Positions 17,494 through 26,188 of a stretch of DNA of 34,814 bases are shown piece after piece. Each line of letters begins with the position of its first letter. Position 1 is the stretch's first letter. The notes beneath the pieces were generated by a model. That model was not told the DNA's origin, did no database searches, and saw nothing but the letters and a program-made list of their open reading frames with translations. The DNA is from Ketobacter sp. (GTDB lineage Bacteria > Pseudomonadota > Gammaproteobacteria > Pseudomonadales > Ketobacteraceae), in the NCBI RefSeq assembly GCF_003671495.1, contig NZ_RCHN01000021.1, forward strand, positions 1-34,814. Reading direction: 5' to 3'. Position numbers and translations under genes: made by a program.

Positions 17494-19947
17494 GTGAAGC
17501 AGGTGTTCGATCGATTATCGGTGGCCAACAAGCTGGTGCTGATCAATCTGGTGGTCGTCATGTCTGCATTGAGCTCGGCATTGTTGTTTTTTATTTTTTC
17601 CGAGCGCGCCGAGCATCGCAATCTTTTCATCGACGACCTGCGTGAACACAGTCAATTCCTGGCCCGGGTTCTTGCTCCGACGCTGGATGCGAATAATGCG
17701 GACCAGGCCCAAACCATACTCAATGCCAGCGCCCTGAACCAGGGCATCATCGAGGTCATCCTGTTCGATCAGCAGCGCCGCGTGCTGGCGTATTTCAATC
17801 GGCAGCAACGGCCCCTTGAGGAAACTGAGTACGCCTACCTGTACGGCGGTCGCCTGCAGTGGCCGGAGGATAGCACCAGCTCCGTGGTGTTTTCCCGTCA
17901 GGGCGTGTTTTTGTTTGTGCGTATTCCCTACGGGGAGAACCTGCAGGGTGGCTTGTTCGTACATTCCTCACTGGAGGGCATGAATGCCGGCGACGGGCAG
18001 GGCACCTGGATATTTGCCAGCGTGTTTCTGTGCGCGCTGCTGATTTCCCTGTTGATCATCCGCCGCATGATTGTGCTGATTACCGAGCCCATACAGAAGG
18101 TTCTCAATGCTGTCAAAACTGTGGGGGACGAGGGCAACTACACCGTTCGGGTAGAGGGCAGTGCGCACGATGAGCTGGGTGAGCTGGCGGAGGCCTTTAA
18201 TGACATGTTGCAGGCCATCGGGGAGCGGGACGCGGAGCTCAGCAAACAGCATCTGAAGCTGGAGGCCGAAGTCCAGGAGCGTACCCACGAACTGCGCATT
18301 ACCAATGAGAACCTCGAGAAAACCGTAAAAGCCCTGCAGCAGGCCAACCGGGCCATTCGCATCTCGGAAGAGAACAAGCGCATCGCCGAAGCCAGTGCCC
18401 GTTCCAAGGCTCATTTCCTGGCCAATATGAGTCACGAGCTGCGAACACCCATGAATGGTGTGTTGGGTATGCTGTCGTTGTTGCAGGACACCGAACTGAA
18501 TGAGGAGCAGCGCGAGTACCTGGGCGTGGCTTATGATTCTGGTCATGTGTTGCTGGAACTGATCAACAACGTGCTGGATCTGTCCAAAATCGAGCAGGGT
18601 AAATTGGTGCTGGAGTCGATCCCTTTCGACTTGCGCAGGAGCCTGGAGGAAGTCTTCACCATTGTGGCGGAATCCGCCCAGGGCAAAGGCTTGGAACTGG
18701 CCTTGGACTGGACCCCATCCACCCCCACCCAGGTCATCGGCGATCCGGTTCGGTTCAAGCAATTGATGTTGAACCTGGTGGGCAACGCCATCAAGTTTAC
18801 CCAGAGCGGCCATGTGCTGGTGACCTTCCGCCTGGTGGGGGATTTCGGTGCGCGCAAGCGTTATCGCTTTGAGGTCTGCGATACCGGGGTGGGCATCAAG
18901 GATGAGGTGGCCGAGGTGATCTTCGAAAAGTTTTCCCAGGCAGACCCATCCACTACCCGCGAATACGGCGGTACGGGTTTGGGCCTGGCCCTGTGCAAAC
19001 AACTGACCCGTTTGATGGAAGGCCAGATCGGGGTGCACAGCGAATTTGGCAGCGGCAGCACCTTCTGGTTTGAAGTGTATTTTCAAGGGCAGGAGGAAGC
19101 CAGTGAGAGCAAGCGCTGGATCGAGCCGGAGTCTGCCCGTTTTCTGCTGTTGGAACCCAGTCGGGCGGCGCAATCCAGTTTTGCCTCCTACCTGGGGGCC
19201 ATGGGGGCCAAAACCGACGCGGTTGCCGATACGGAAAGTTTTGTCGGCCGACTGGAATCCCGGGAGCGGGATTATCATGGTGTGATCCTGAGCCTGAATG
19301 CCGGGGTCGAAGTGGTGCGCCCCATGCTCACGGCCAAGCTGCTGAGCCAGCGCTTTGGCAACGGGCAGATCCTGGTGTGTGGCACCACGCACCAGCGCCA
19401 TTTGCTGACGGCAGAGGAGCGCCTGCAGCACACCTTTGTGGTGAAGCCCCTGCGCTATGACCGGTTGCTGGCCGCATTGGATGATGCCGTTGGGGAGAAA
19501 ATAAGCCGGGATACGGTCGAACTCAGTGAAGGCAAGGTGATTGCGCTACAGAATCGGCGCCTGCTGGTGGTGGAGGATAACCCGGTGAATCAGCAGGTGG
19601 CCCGCGGCCGTCTGGAACGGCTGGGGTTTGATGTGCATGTGGCGGAGAACGGCGCTGCGGCCCTGGAAATGCTCAATCGCGAGCACTATGACCTGATCTT
19701 TATGGACTGCCAGATGCCGGTGCTGGACGGCTATCAGGCCACCCGTCGCATTCGGGAAAATGAACAGCGCTCCCGCGGGCGCCATATTCCCATAGTGGCC
19801 ATGACCGCTCATGCCCTGGCCGGTGACCGGGAGGAATGTATTCGTGCTGGTATGGACGATTATGTTTCCAAGCCCTTCCGGACAGAGGAATTGAAATCCA
19901 TACTCGCGCGATGGTTGAACCGACAACACCCAACAGGAATCTCATGA
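17494..19947 (+). CDS. Membrane hybrid sensor histidine kinase (BarA/GacS-like)
   Basis: 817 residues from GTG 17494 (GGGGGA upstream); an in-frame TTG at 17434 would add 20 unlikely residues. Domains: membrane helix (about 13-35), CHASE8-like periplasmic sensor region (about 40-165), second helix (172-194), HAMP (to about 250), coiled coil, HisKA with phospho-acceptor His314 in [16 protein letters not shown], HATPase with [16 protein letters not shown] and GTGLGLAL, then a degenerate receiver-like stretch (about 600-680) that lacks the aspartate, and a complete receiver with Asp738 in [13 protein letters not shown] and Lys793. No HPt domain follows, unlike BarA. The output partner is therefore a separate HPt or response regulator not present here. 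The stop overlaps the next gene. Confidence 0.92.
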   Translation: MKQVFDRLSVANKLVLINLVVVMSALSSALLFFIFSERAEHRNLFIDDLREHSQFLARVLAPTLDANNADQAQTILNASALNQGIIEVILFDQQRRVLAYFNRQQRPLEETEYAYLYGGRLQWPEDSTSSVVFSRQGVFLFVRIPYGENLQGGLFVHSSLEGMNAGDGQGTWIFASVFLCALLISLLIIRRMIVLITEPIQKVLNAVKTVGDEGNYTVRVEGSAHDELGELAEAFNDMLQAIGERDAELSKQHLKLEAEVQERTHELRITNENLEKTVKALQQANRAIRISEENKRIAEASARSKAHFLANMSHELRTPMNGVLGMLSLLQDTELNEEQREYLGVAYDSGHVLLELINNVLDLSKIEQGKLVLESIPFDLRRSLEEVFTIVAESAQGKGLELALDWTPSTPTQVIGDPVRFKQLMLNLVGNAIKFTQSGHVLVTFRLVGDFGARKRYRFEVCDTGVGIKDEVAEVIFEKFSQADPSTTREYGGTGLGLALCKQLTRLMEGQIGVHSEFGSGSTFWFEVYFQGQEEASESKRWIEPESARFLLLEPSRAAQSSFASYLGAMGAKTDAVADTESFVGRLESRERDYHGVILSLNAGVEVVRPMLTAKLLSQRFGNGQILVCGTTHQRHLLTAEERLQHTFVVKPLRYDRLLAALDDAVGEKISRDTVELSEGKVIALQNRRLLVVEDNPVNQQVARGRLERLGFDVHVAENGAAALEMLNREHYDLIFMDCQMPVLDGYQATRRIRENEQRSRGRHIPIVAMTAHALAGDREECIRAGMDDYVSKPFRTEELKSILARWLNRQHPTGIS

Positions 19948-20510
19948 AAGATAAATTGAATCTGAATGATTTGGCCGGAAAGGTGAATGTGCCCGGTCAG
20001 GGAGAACGCAAACTGCCGCCACTGGAGCAGTGGAATCCACCGTTCAGCGGCGATCTGGATATGCGGATTCAACGGGACGGCCGCTGGTTCTACCTGGGCT
20101 CCGAGATCAAGCGGCAGGCTCTGGTGAATCTGTTTGCCACCATTTTGTTGCGGGAAGGCGATGAATACTTCCTGGTGACGCCGGTGGAAAAGTACCGCAT
20201 CCAGGTTGAGGACGCTCCGTTTGTGGCGGTATTGGTGGAAACCCTGGACGGTGCCGAGGGCCCGGCCCTGCAATTTGAAACCAATGTGGGCGACAAGGTG
20301 ATTGCCGGCCCGCAGCATCCGATTCGGGTGGAGGTGGACGCCGAGAGCGGTGAACCTTCGCCCTATATTCTGGTGCGCAAGAATCTGGAAGCGCTGATTT
20401 CCCGCAATGTGTTTTACCAGCTGGTGGATCAGGCGGAGGTAAAGGAGGGTACCAGTAACGAGCTGTTCATCACCAGTGCCGGAGAGCACTATAGTCTGGG
20501 GCGTTTTTAG
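19944..20510 (+). CDS. DUF1285 family protein
   Basis: 188 residues of the DUF1285 family, found widely in proteobacteria without a known function. Typical segments: [65 protein letters not shown], and the late [22 protein letters not shown]. There is no signal peptide, so it is cytoplasmic. ATG 19944 overlaps the kinase stop codon (ATGA) with AGGA seven bases upstream, so translation is probably coupled to the kinase, and it may work in the same pathway. A strong terminator follows. Confidence 0.88.
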   Translation: MKDKLNLNDLAGKVNVPGQGERKLPPLEQWNPPFSGDLDMRIQRDGRWFYLGSEIKRQALVNLFATILLREGDEYFLVTPVEKYRIQVEDAPFVAVLVETLDGAEGPALQFETNVGDKVIAGPQHPIRVEVDAESGEPSPYILVRKNLEALISRNVFYQLVDQAEVKEGTSNELFITSAGEHYSLGRF

Positions 20511-20541
20511 GCGGAAACAATCAGCAAACACCCTCGGCACA

Positions 20542-20578
20542 AACCAAAAGAGCAGGCTACAAGCCTGCTCTTTTGGTT
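20542..20578. terminator. Bidirectional terminator
   Basis: Seventeen-base perfect stem AACCAAAAGAGCAGGCT (20542-20558) / AGCCTGCTCTTTTGGTT (20562-20578) with a three-base loop. Each arm's A/T-rich end supplies a T-run on either strand, fitting its place between the convergent DUF1285 and ETF-QO genes. Confidence 0.85.
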
Positions 20579-20591
20579 GCGGGTTTACCCA

Positions 20592-22232
20592 TTACATATT
20601 GGGGTAATTGGGGCCGCCGGTACCTTCGGGAACCACCCAGGTGATGTTCTGGCTTGGGTCCTTGATATCACAGGTTTTGCAGTGTACGCAGTTCTGGGCG
20701 TTGATCTGGAAACGCTTGCTGCCGTCTTCGTTGTCCATCACTTCGTAAACACCCGCCGGGCAATAACGTTGCGCCGGCTCGGCCCATTTCTCCAGGTTCA
20801 CCTTGATGGGAATGTCCGCATCAGCCAGTTTCAGGTGACAGGGCTGGTCTTCTTCATGGTTGGTGTTCGACAGGAACACGGAACCCAGCTTGTCGAAGCT
20901 CAGTTTGCCATCCGGCTTGGGGTAGTTGATGGGGGAGAAGTTGGCCGCTGGTTTGATGCACGCGTAATCGGGGGTGGTGTCGTGCAGGTTCACCGGCAGT
21001 TTGCCGTTGAAAATGTTCTGGTCGATAAAGTTGAACGCAGCCCCGATGAAGGTGCCGAACTTGTGCATTGCGGCACCGAAATTACGGCTGCGGAACAGCT
21101 CATCGTAGACCCAGGAGCTTTCGAACTTGGTGGTGAAGCCCGTGAGTTCGGCCGGTGCGTTCTCTTGCGCCAGGCCTTCTGCGATGGCTTCGGCTGCCAG
21201 CATACCGCTCTTCATGGCGGTGTGGGTGCCTTTGATCTTGCTGAAGTTCAGGGTGCCAGCATCGCAACCGATCAGCAGGCCGCCGGGGAAGGTCATTTTG
21301 GGCAGCGAGTGCAGACCACCCTTGATCACCGCACGGGCTCCGTAGGAAACGCGCTTGCCGCCTTCCAGGGTGTCGGCGAACAGCGGATGATGCTTCATGC
21401 GCTGGAATTCGTCGAACGGGCTCAGGTAGGGATTGTCGTAATTCAGGTCAGTGATCAGACCCACCACCACCTGGTTGTTTTCGGTGTGGTACAGGAAAAA
21501 TCCGCCGGTGGCGCCGTTCTCAGCCAAGGGCCAGCCAGCACCGTGTACCACCAGACCTTCCTGGTGTTTGGCGGGATCGATGTCCCACAGTTCCTTGATG
21601 CCGATACCGTAGTGTTGCGGATCTTTGCCGGCATCCAGGTTGAATTTCTTGATCAGTTCTTTGCCCAGGTGGCCGCGGCAACCTTCCGAAAAGATGGTGT
21701 ACTTGGCGTGCAGTTCAAAGCCGGGCTGGTAGCTGGCTTTCTGCTCGCCGGAGTGGGATACGCCCATGTCACCGGTGGCCACACCTTTAACGCGGCCGTC
21801 TTCATGGAACAGCACTTCGGCGGCGGCAAAACCGGGGTAGATCTCTACGCCCAGGCCTTCCGCCTGTTCGCCCAGCCAGCGGCACACGTTACCCAGGCTG
21901 ACGATGTAGTTGCCGTCATTGTGCATGGGTTTGGGAATGCCGAAGTGAGGAACCTTGGAGGCTTTGGTGTCGCTGGTGAGGAAGTACACCTCGTCACCTT
22001 TGACGGGAACATTGAGAGGCGCGCCCAGTTCTTTCCAGTTGGGGAACAGCTCATCCATGGCACGGGGCTCGATGACGGCACCGGACAGGATATGGGCACC
22101 CACCTCGGAACCTTTCTCAACCACACACACGGTGATTTCTTCGTTGAGCTGTTTCAGTTTGCATGCAGTCGACAGTCCGGCGGGACCCGCACCAACGATG
22201 ACTACATCATATTCCATCGATTCACGTTCCAT
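20592..22232 (-). CDS. Electron transfer flavoprotein-ubiquinone oxidoreductase
   Basis: Passes electrons from reduced ETF (fed by acyl-CoA and other dehydrogenases) to ubiquinone at the inner membrane. The 546-residue protein has the FAD site DVVIVGAGPAGLSTACKL, VEKGSEVGAHILSGAVIEPRA, the TIFSEGCRGHLGKELIKKF region, LIGCDAGTLNFSKIKGTHTAMKSG-type signatures, and the C-terminal 4Fe-4S module with CPAGVYEV plus CVHCKTCDIKDP. Full length for the family. AGAGGAGA lies six bases before the ATG. It has its own predicted promoter at 22347-22375. The ETF subunits are not in this window. Confidence 0.97.
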   Translation of the reverse strand: MERESMEYDVVIVGAGPAGLSTACKLKQLNEEITVCVVEKGSEVGAHILSGAVIEPRAMDELFPNWKELGAPLNVPVKGDEVYFLTSDTKASKVPHFGIPKPMHNDGNYIVSLGNVCRWLGEQAEGLGVEIYPGFAAAEVLFHEDGRVKGVATGDMGVSHSGEQKASYQPGFELHAKYTIFSEGCRGHLGKELIKKFNLDAGKDPQHYGIGIKELWDIDPAKHQEGLVVHGAGWPLAENGATGGFFLYHTENNQVVVGLITDLNYDNPYLSPFDEFQRMKHHPLFADTLEGGKRVSYGARAVIKGGLHSLPKMTFPGGLLIGCDAGTLNFSKIKGTHTAMKSGMLAAEAIAEGLAQENAPAELTGFTTKFESSWVYDELFRSRNFGAAMHKFGTFIGAAFNFIDQNIFNGKLPVNLHDTTPDYACIKPAANFSPINYPKPDGKLSFDKLGSVFLSNTNHEEDQPCHLKLADADIPIKVNLEKWAEPAQRYCPAGVYEVMDNEDGSKRFQINAQNCVHCKTCDIKDPSQNITWVVPEGTGGPNYPNM

Positions 22233-22346
22233 AGCGTGTCTCCTCTGGCAAGCCTATGGATAAACAGGAAGGGCGGCCTAAATCTGGCCCAAACTTAGGA
22301 TGGCCCCAAGCAAATGTGGGGGGCGCCCGCTAATTCAAACGGGCGT

Positions 22347-22375
22347 ATTATAGGAGAGAAGCAGAACAAAACCAA
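22347..22375 (-). promoter_or_regulatory. Predicted promoter for ETF-QO
   Basis: On the minus strand TTGGTT (22375-22370), 17-base spacer, then a perfect TATAAT (22352-22347). The predicted transcript starts around 22340 and opens with a hairpin, CGCCCG/CGGGCG (about 22324-22345), giving a leader of about 110 bases before the ATG at 22232. Confidence 0.55.
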
Positions 22376-22390
22376 CGCATTGCACATAAA

Positions 22391-24124
22391 TCAATGTTTC
22401 ATTTGGTTGCGGGAACTAATGAGCTTCGGATTCTTTTGCTGCAGCGGGAGCTGTATCAACCCTTCCACGGTGGCTTCCATCAACCATCCCGTATGGCTGA
22501 ACCGGTATTGGTTGTGATAGCCGAACAGCCAGCTGCCCACCACGTCGCCCGCCTCCAGGTGGGTGCTGATGGCCATCAGTTCGACGTTGTGGTCGCCCAC
22601 CCCGCGCAAGGGGGTCACCTGATCGCTGATGAGTTCGTAGTAACGGCCCCTGGCCCGCTTCACTGCAATGCCGAGAAAAACCATCGGGTCAGGTTCCGGT
22701 GAGGCCAGGTGCCCTTGAAACAGGGGAATGCCCACCAGGTCCGTTTCGGATTTGGCCACATACAGCGGGGTGAACGCTGGCCGCAGGGTGCCGTCACCGC
22801 CGTGCCCATCCAGCTGCGGGTTGCGGGCGCGTGGGGTAAACCAGCCGAAGAAGCGTTCCACGGGCCAGAGGGGGGATTCGAAGAAACCGGTGAAGCCGGA
22901 ATGAATCCGGGTTGGGGCAATGCTGAAGGACGGCCCGCCTCGAGGGAAATGCTCCAGCACGATGCCGCGGTCGTAGTCCTGGGTCAGGCACAGTGCGGGA
23001 ATGTGGGCTGCCGCTTCCGGCCGATCCCTGAGTTTGGCGTCCAGCCAGCTCACCACCATGGGCACCAGTTCCAGAGTGTGTTCCCCGCAATGCACCTCGG
23101 CTTCCACCTCATACCCGGGGGTGGGAAACGACCATTGGGTAAACGGCAGCAGGTGTCCGCCCTGGGTGCCGATCAGGCGTACATCACGGCCGCTCTGGCG
23201 CAGGCATTCCAGATTGCCGAGGGCCTCATTCAGGGGGAAAGCCACATCCCGGAAGCCCTGTATCAACAGTGTGTCCGCCTGGACCTGCCGGTAATCGTTG
23301 CAATAGGTTTTGGGCGAGCGGGCTTGCAGGTAGGCCTCAATTTCCGGCCCAAGTTTGCCGTCCCTGGCCTGCCAATAGGAGTTATTGATGATGGGGTCCA
23401 TGGAACCGGGGTTCAGGGTGTTGCTGACCAGCAACAAGGTGGATAACCAGCCGCTCTTAGGTACCTGATTCGGGGCCAGGCTGCCGGGGAAGTCAAACCA
23501 GGTGGTGATGGGGATCATGGCGTCGATTCTGGGTTCCACCCGGGCGGCCAACAACATGGCCCCGCCGCTGTAGCTCTCGCCGATGGTGGCGACCCTGGGG
23601 TCATGGCCCTGGTCGCGGCTGATGCGCACCAGGTTTTCCAGGGACCAGTCGATCACCGTGCTCAGGTCACGGACCTCATGCTGCGGTGACATCAGGCGGT
23701 TGGTGCCTTCACTGTCGCCGTGGCCCCGTTGATCGTAACTCACCACCCAGTAACCGGCACGCCAGGCCGCCAGGGCCGCCTCACCGCTGAACACCATTTG
23801 GCCGTACACGCTGATGGGTGCGGACATGCGAAACACCCCAAAACCGTGACTGTGCAGGACCATAGGCGCGCTTTGCCCGGGCTTCAGCGTGGGTTGGAAC
23901 ACGGTGGCCCGCAGGGATTGGCCGTCATGGGTGGTGATGGCGACGTCATAATAGTCCGCCGCGATAGCGCCATTGGCGTGCAATTCTGCCGGGCCGGTGG
24001 TGGGGATGGTACTGCAGCCCGCCAGCCCGAAGGCGGCCCAGCAGAGTGCGGCCAGGAACCTGTGTGTTGGAAGCGATATCCGGATCAGCCGGACGGCGCG
24101 GTCGGTTGGGCGTTGGGTTGCCAT
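22391..24124 (-). CDS. S15/CocE-type X-Pro dipeptidyl-peptidase-like lipoprotein hydrolase
   Basis: 577 residues from ATG 24124 (AGGA upstream). The N-terminus has a signal with lipobox LAGC (Cys37), so it is a predicted lipoprotein; the long frame to 24313 would hide this. An alpha/beta hydrolase core follows: VLHSHGFGV, YDQRGHGDSEG, nucleophile elbow GESYSGGAMLLA (Ser185), acid GFRDVAFPLNEA and base GGHLLPF, as in peptidase S15/CocE-NonD hydrolases. The C-terminal third (GIPLFQGHLA..., VELMAISTHLEAGDVV) fits the jelly-roll domain of the group. Substrate unknown (peptide, ester or acyl). It is divergent from the FadL gene and separated from ETF-QO by a promoter. Confidence 0.85.
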   Translation of the reverse strand: MATQRPTDRAVRLIRISLPTHRFLAALCWAAFGLAGCSTIPTTGPAELHANGAIAADYYDVAITTHDGQSLRATVFQPTLKPGQSAPMVLHSHGFGVFRMSAPISVYGQMVFSGEAALAAWRAGYWVVSYDQRGHGDSEGTNRLMSPQHEVRDLSTVIDWSLENLVRISRDQGHDPRVATIGESYSGGAMLLAARVEPRIDAMIPITTWFDFPGSLAPNQVPKSGWLSTLLLVSNTLNPGSMDPIINNSYWQARDGKLGPEIEAYLQARSPKTYCNDYRQVQADTLLIQGFRDVAFPLNEALGNLECLRQSGRDVRLIGTQGGHLLPFTQWSFPTPGYEVEAEVHCGEHTLELVPMVVSWLDAKLRDRPEAAAHIPALCLTQDYDRGIVLEHFPRGGPSFSIAPTRIHSGFTGFFESPLWPVERFFGWFTPRARNPQLDGHGGDGTLRPAFTPLYVAKSETDLVGIPLFQGHLASPEPDPMVFLGIAVKRARGRYYELISDQVTPLRGVGDHNVELMAISTHLEAGDVVGSWLFGYHNQYRFSHTGWLMEATVEGLIQLPLQQKNPKLISSRNQMKH

Positions 24125-24192
24125 TGAGTTCGTTCCTGCGCGAAGTGTTGTAATTGTTTTCGTTTGGGGTGCTGCCTTGTTCGAGTGGACAC

Positions 24193-24259
24193 AAAATAAA
24201 CTAAAAACCGGTTGAGTAGAAGTCAAAAACGAAAATATAATGTTCGAAAATAAACTAAA
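24193..24259 (+). promoter_or_regulatory. FadL-gene promoter framed by 13-bp direct repeats
   Basis: TTGAGT (24212-24217), 18-base spacer, TATAAT (24236-24241) point to the plus-strand porin gene. The identical 13-mer AAAATAAACTAAA lies at 24193-24205, just before the -35, and at 24247-24259, over the predicted start point; the copies are 54 bases apart. This looks like an operator pair. Confidence 0.5.
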
Positions 24260-24290
24260 CGAATATTTTTGCTTTCGGATGTTTTGATCC

Positions 24291-25952
24291 ATGCTCCCAA
24301 TCGCTCCTCCCATTGCACTGCAGCTCAGTGCTGCAGTGCTGTTCTGTTTGCTGCCGCTTACCGGCTATTCCCAGTTGGCGCAGAACATATTCATTGGCAA
24401 TCCCAAGGCCCTGGCCCTGGGCAATGCGGTGACAGCGGATCCGCCCGGTATTGATGCCATCCATTTCAACCCCGCCGGGCTGGCCCTGCTCAGGGGGCGT
24501 CAGTACGAGCTCAAGGGCATTGCCGGGGATCTCGCTCTGGAGGCGGAATTCACCCCCGGGTCGCAACTGCAGTCGGCGTTTGCGCAGTTTCCGCAGGTGT
24601 TGGCCGATCCGGTGGTCAATGGTCAGACCAGTGAGGTGGACGGTACCTCGGTGATGCTGCCGTTTTTGGGGCTGACGGAGATACCGGCGCTGGTGGCCGC
24701 CCTGGGGGGTGCCAGTTACGAAGTGGAAGATAAGGAGATGGTGTTGGCCACCGGGGTATTTGCGCCCATGCTGTTGGGCCTGAACCGGGCGCCGGACGAT
24801 CCGGGTATCTATTCCGGCGAGGAGGTGGGCATCACCCGCCTGACCTATTTCTCCCCCGCGGTGGGCTACCGTTTCAGTGACAGGCTGTACGTCGGCGCAG
24901 CATTGAATTTTTCCTATGTAGGGGTGGGGTTGAATTTCGATATGCGATTACCGAATTTCACCTTCGGCGCCTTTGATACCCTGCAACAGGGTGGCTGTTT
25001 TGCCGACGATGGCAGCATTATCCATAACCCACTCAACGACATTATTTGCCCTCAGAATCTGTCTGACCCATCCCGGCTATCTCCCTTTCAGGCGATGGCG
25101 CACATCGAATCCGAGTTTGAGCGACCGCTGTCCACCACGTTTAATGTGGGCCTGCTGTGGGAGGTGGCGCCCTGGCTCAATCTGGGCATGGTGTACATGA
25201 GCGGTGCCCGTGACCGCATCGACGGTGACGTACGCATTGAGTATTCCCCCGGGGTGCAGGGGTTTGTGAACAACCTGGCGCAGAATCCCACGGTCGTGGG
25301 CATGCTGGCGCGGGGCATCGGGGTGAATGAAATCTCGGTGGATGAAACGCCCGCCAGCCTGGTGCTGGAGTACCCGCAACACGTTTCCGTTGGGGCCTCG
25401 ATCCGGGTTACCCCGCGCCTTAAAGCCAATATCGATCTTAAATGGACCGATACGGCGGTGTGGGATGCCTGGAATATTGAGTTCGAGCAGCCGGCGCAGT
25501 TTCTGGGGGTGCTGGGTGCCATCGTCGACCTGATGGATCAGGGCACCACCGGCGGCGCCATCGGGGCGGATGGTTTGCTGCTGCCGCGGGGGTATGAAAG
25601 TGTGTGGACCTGGGCCATCGGCTTTGAGTACCAGTACACCCGGCGCCTGGCCTTGCGGGTTGGTTATGAGCCCCGGGGGGATTCCATTCCCGATGATAAA
25701 CGGGATCTTTTCATTCCCATCGGGGACACCACGCTCTATTCCACCGGCTTTTCCTACCATTGGTCGCAGGACACCTACATTGAAGGCGCTTTGGGGTACC
25801 TCCATTCCGAGCAACGCATTCCCGCCGATAGCAGCACCAACGCCACGTCCACGGCCATCGATAACTTCATCTACAACCCTTATGCCGGCTACGACATGAA
25901 GACGGAGCTCTCCGTGATGGTGGCTGAAATCAGCATCCGCTCCACCTTCTGA
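24291..25952 (+). CDS. FadL/TodX-family outer-membrane transporter
   Basis: 553-residue predicted outer-membrane beta-barrel for long-chain fatty acids or hydrocarbons. After a signal peptide (hydrophobic residues about 5-25), the protein has ALALGNAV and FNPAGLALLRGRQYELKG, the FadL plug NPAG signature, then alternating barrel strands (RLYVGAALNFSYVGVGLNF, LNLGMVYMSG, LKANIDLKWTDTAVWD) and a terminal aromatic residue (ISIRSTF) needed for barrel assembly. Longer than E. coli FadL, with inserted loops containing a cysteine pair. The ribosome-binding site is weak. Divergent from the S15 lipoprotein gene; a terminator follows the stop. Confidence 0.88.
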   Translation: MLPIAPPIALQLSAAVLFCLLPLTGYSQLAQNIFIGNPKALALGNAVTADPPGIDAIHFNPAGLALLRGRQYELKGIAGDLALEAEFTPGSQLQSAFAQFPQVLADPVVNGQTSEVDGTSVMLPFLGLTEIPALVAALGGASYEVEDKEMVLATGVFAPMLLGLNRAPDDPGIYSGEEVGITRLTYFSPAVGYRFSDRLYVGAALNFSYVGVGLNFDMRLPNFTFGAFDTLQQGGCFADDGSIIHNPLNDIICPQNLSDPSRLSPFQAMAHIESEFERPLSTTFNVGLLWEVAPWLNLGMVYMSGARDRIDGDVRIEYSPGVQGFVNNLAQNPTVVGMLARGIGVNEISVDETPASLVLEYPQHVSVGASIRVTPRLKANIDLKWTDTAVWDAWNIEFEQPAQFLGVLGAIVDLMDQGTTGGAIGADGLLLPRGYESVWTWAIGFEYQYTRRLALRVGYEPRGDSIPDDKRDLFIPIGDTTLYSTGFSYHWSQDTYIEGALGYLHSEQRIPADSSTNATSTAIDNFIYNPYAGYDMKTELSVMVAEISIRSTF

Positions 25953-25962
25953 AAGCACAGAT

Positions 25963-25990
25963 GGCACCTTACCGGTGCCTTTGCGCTTTT
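25963..25990 (+). terminator. Terminator after the FadL-type gene
   Basis: GGCACC (25963-25968) and GGTGCC (25974-25979) with a five-base loop, followed by TTTGCGCTTTTT. An outer AAAGC/GCTTT pair can extend it. Confidence 0.6.
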
Positions 25991-26108
25991 TCATGAATCA
26001 TATTCGGTCGTGATGTGGCGGGAAGGATTTTCGCCATCTTTTATTTTTGAACTGTTTTGGTGAATTGCTTGGTGCATGCTGCGTCCATTAGGTGCGTTTT
26101 GTGGTTCT

Positions 26109-26125
26109 GCGCTGATAAATAGCGC
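26109..26125. promoter_or_regulatory. Dyad upstream of the redox operon
   Basis: GCGCT (26109-26113), GATAAAT, AGCGC (26121-26125): a five-base dyad with a seven-base spacer, placed 12 bases before the -24-like element of the next promoter. Possible regulator site; no match to the FNR half-sites TTGAT/ATCAA. Confidence 0.3.
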
Positions 26126-26136
26126 GTTTTCTACAT

Positions 26137-26153
26137 TTGGCACAGCTCTTGTA
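26137..26153 (+). promoter_or_regulatory. Sigma-54-like promoter for the redox operon
   Basis: TTGGCAC (26137-26143), five bases, TTGTA (26149-26153). The -24 block is a full match and the GG-to-G spacing is right, but the -12 element has GT for the usual GC. Predicted start near 26164, 25 bases before the ATG at 26189. No good sigma-70 promoter was found in the gap. Confidence 0.35.
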
Positions 26154-26188
26154 GTGATGACTCCAGCAAACAGTGATAGCGAGTTGTC

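Noticed and set aside
17968..19431. 487-codon open frame on the minus strand
   Set aside because: Antisense to the hybrid kinase domains; low-complexity Gln/His/Leu-rich product.
20577..22298. 573-codon open frame on the plus strand
   Set aside because: It is antisense to the ETF-QO gene, whose protein is complete and highly conserved; the opposite frame is open because of GC-rich codon bias.
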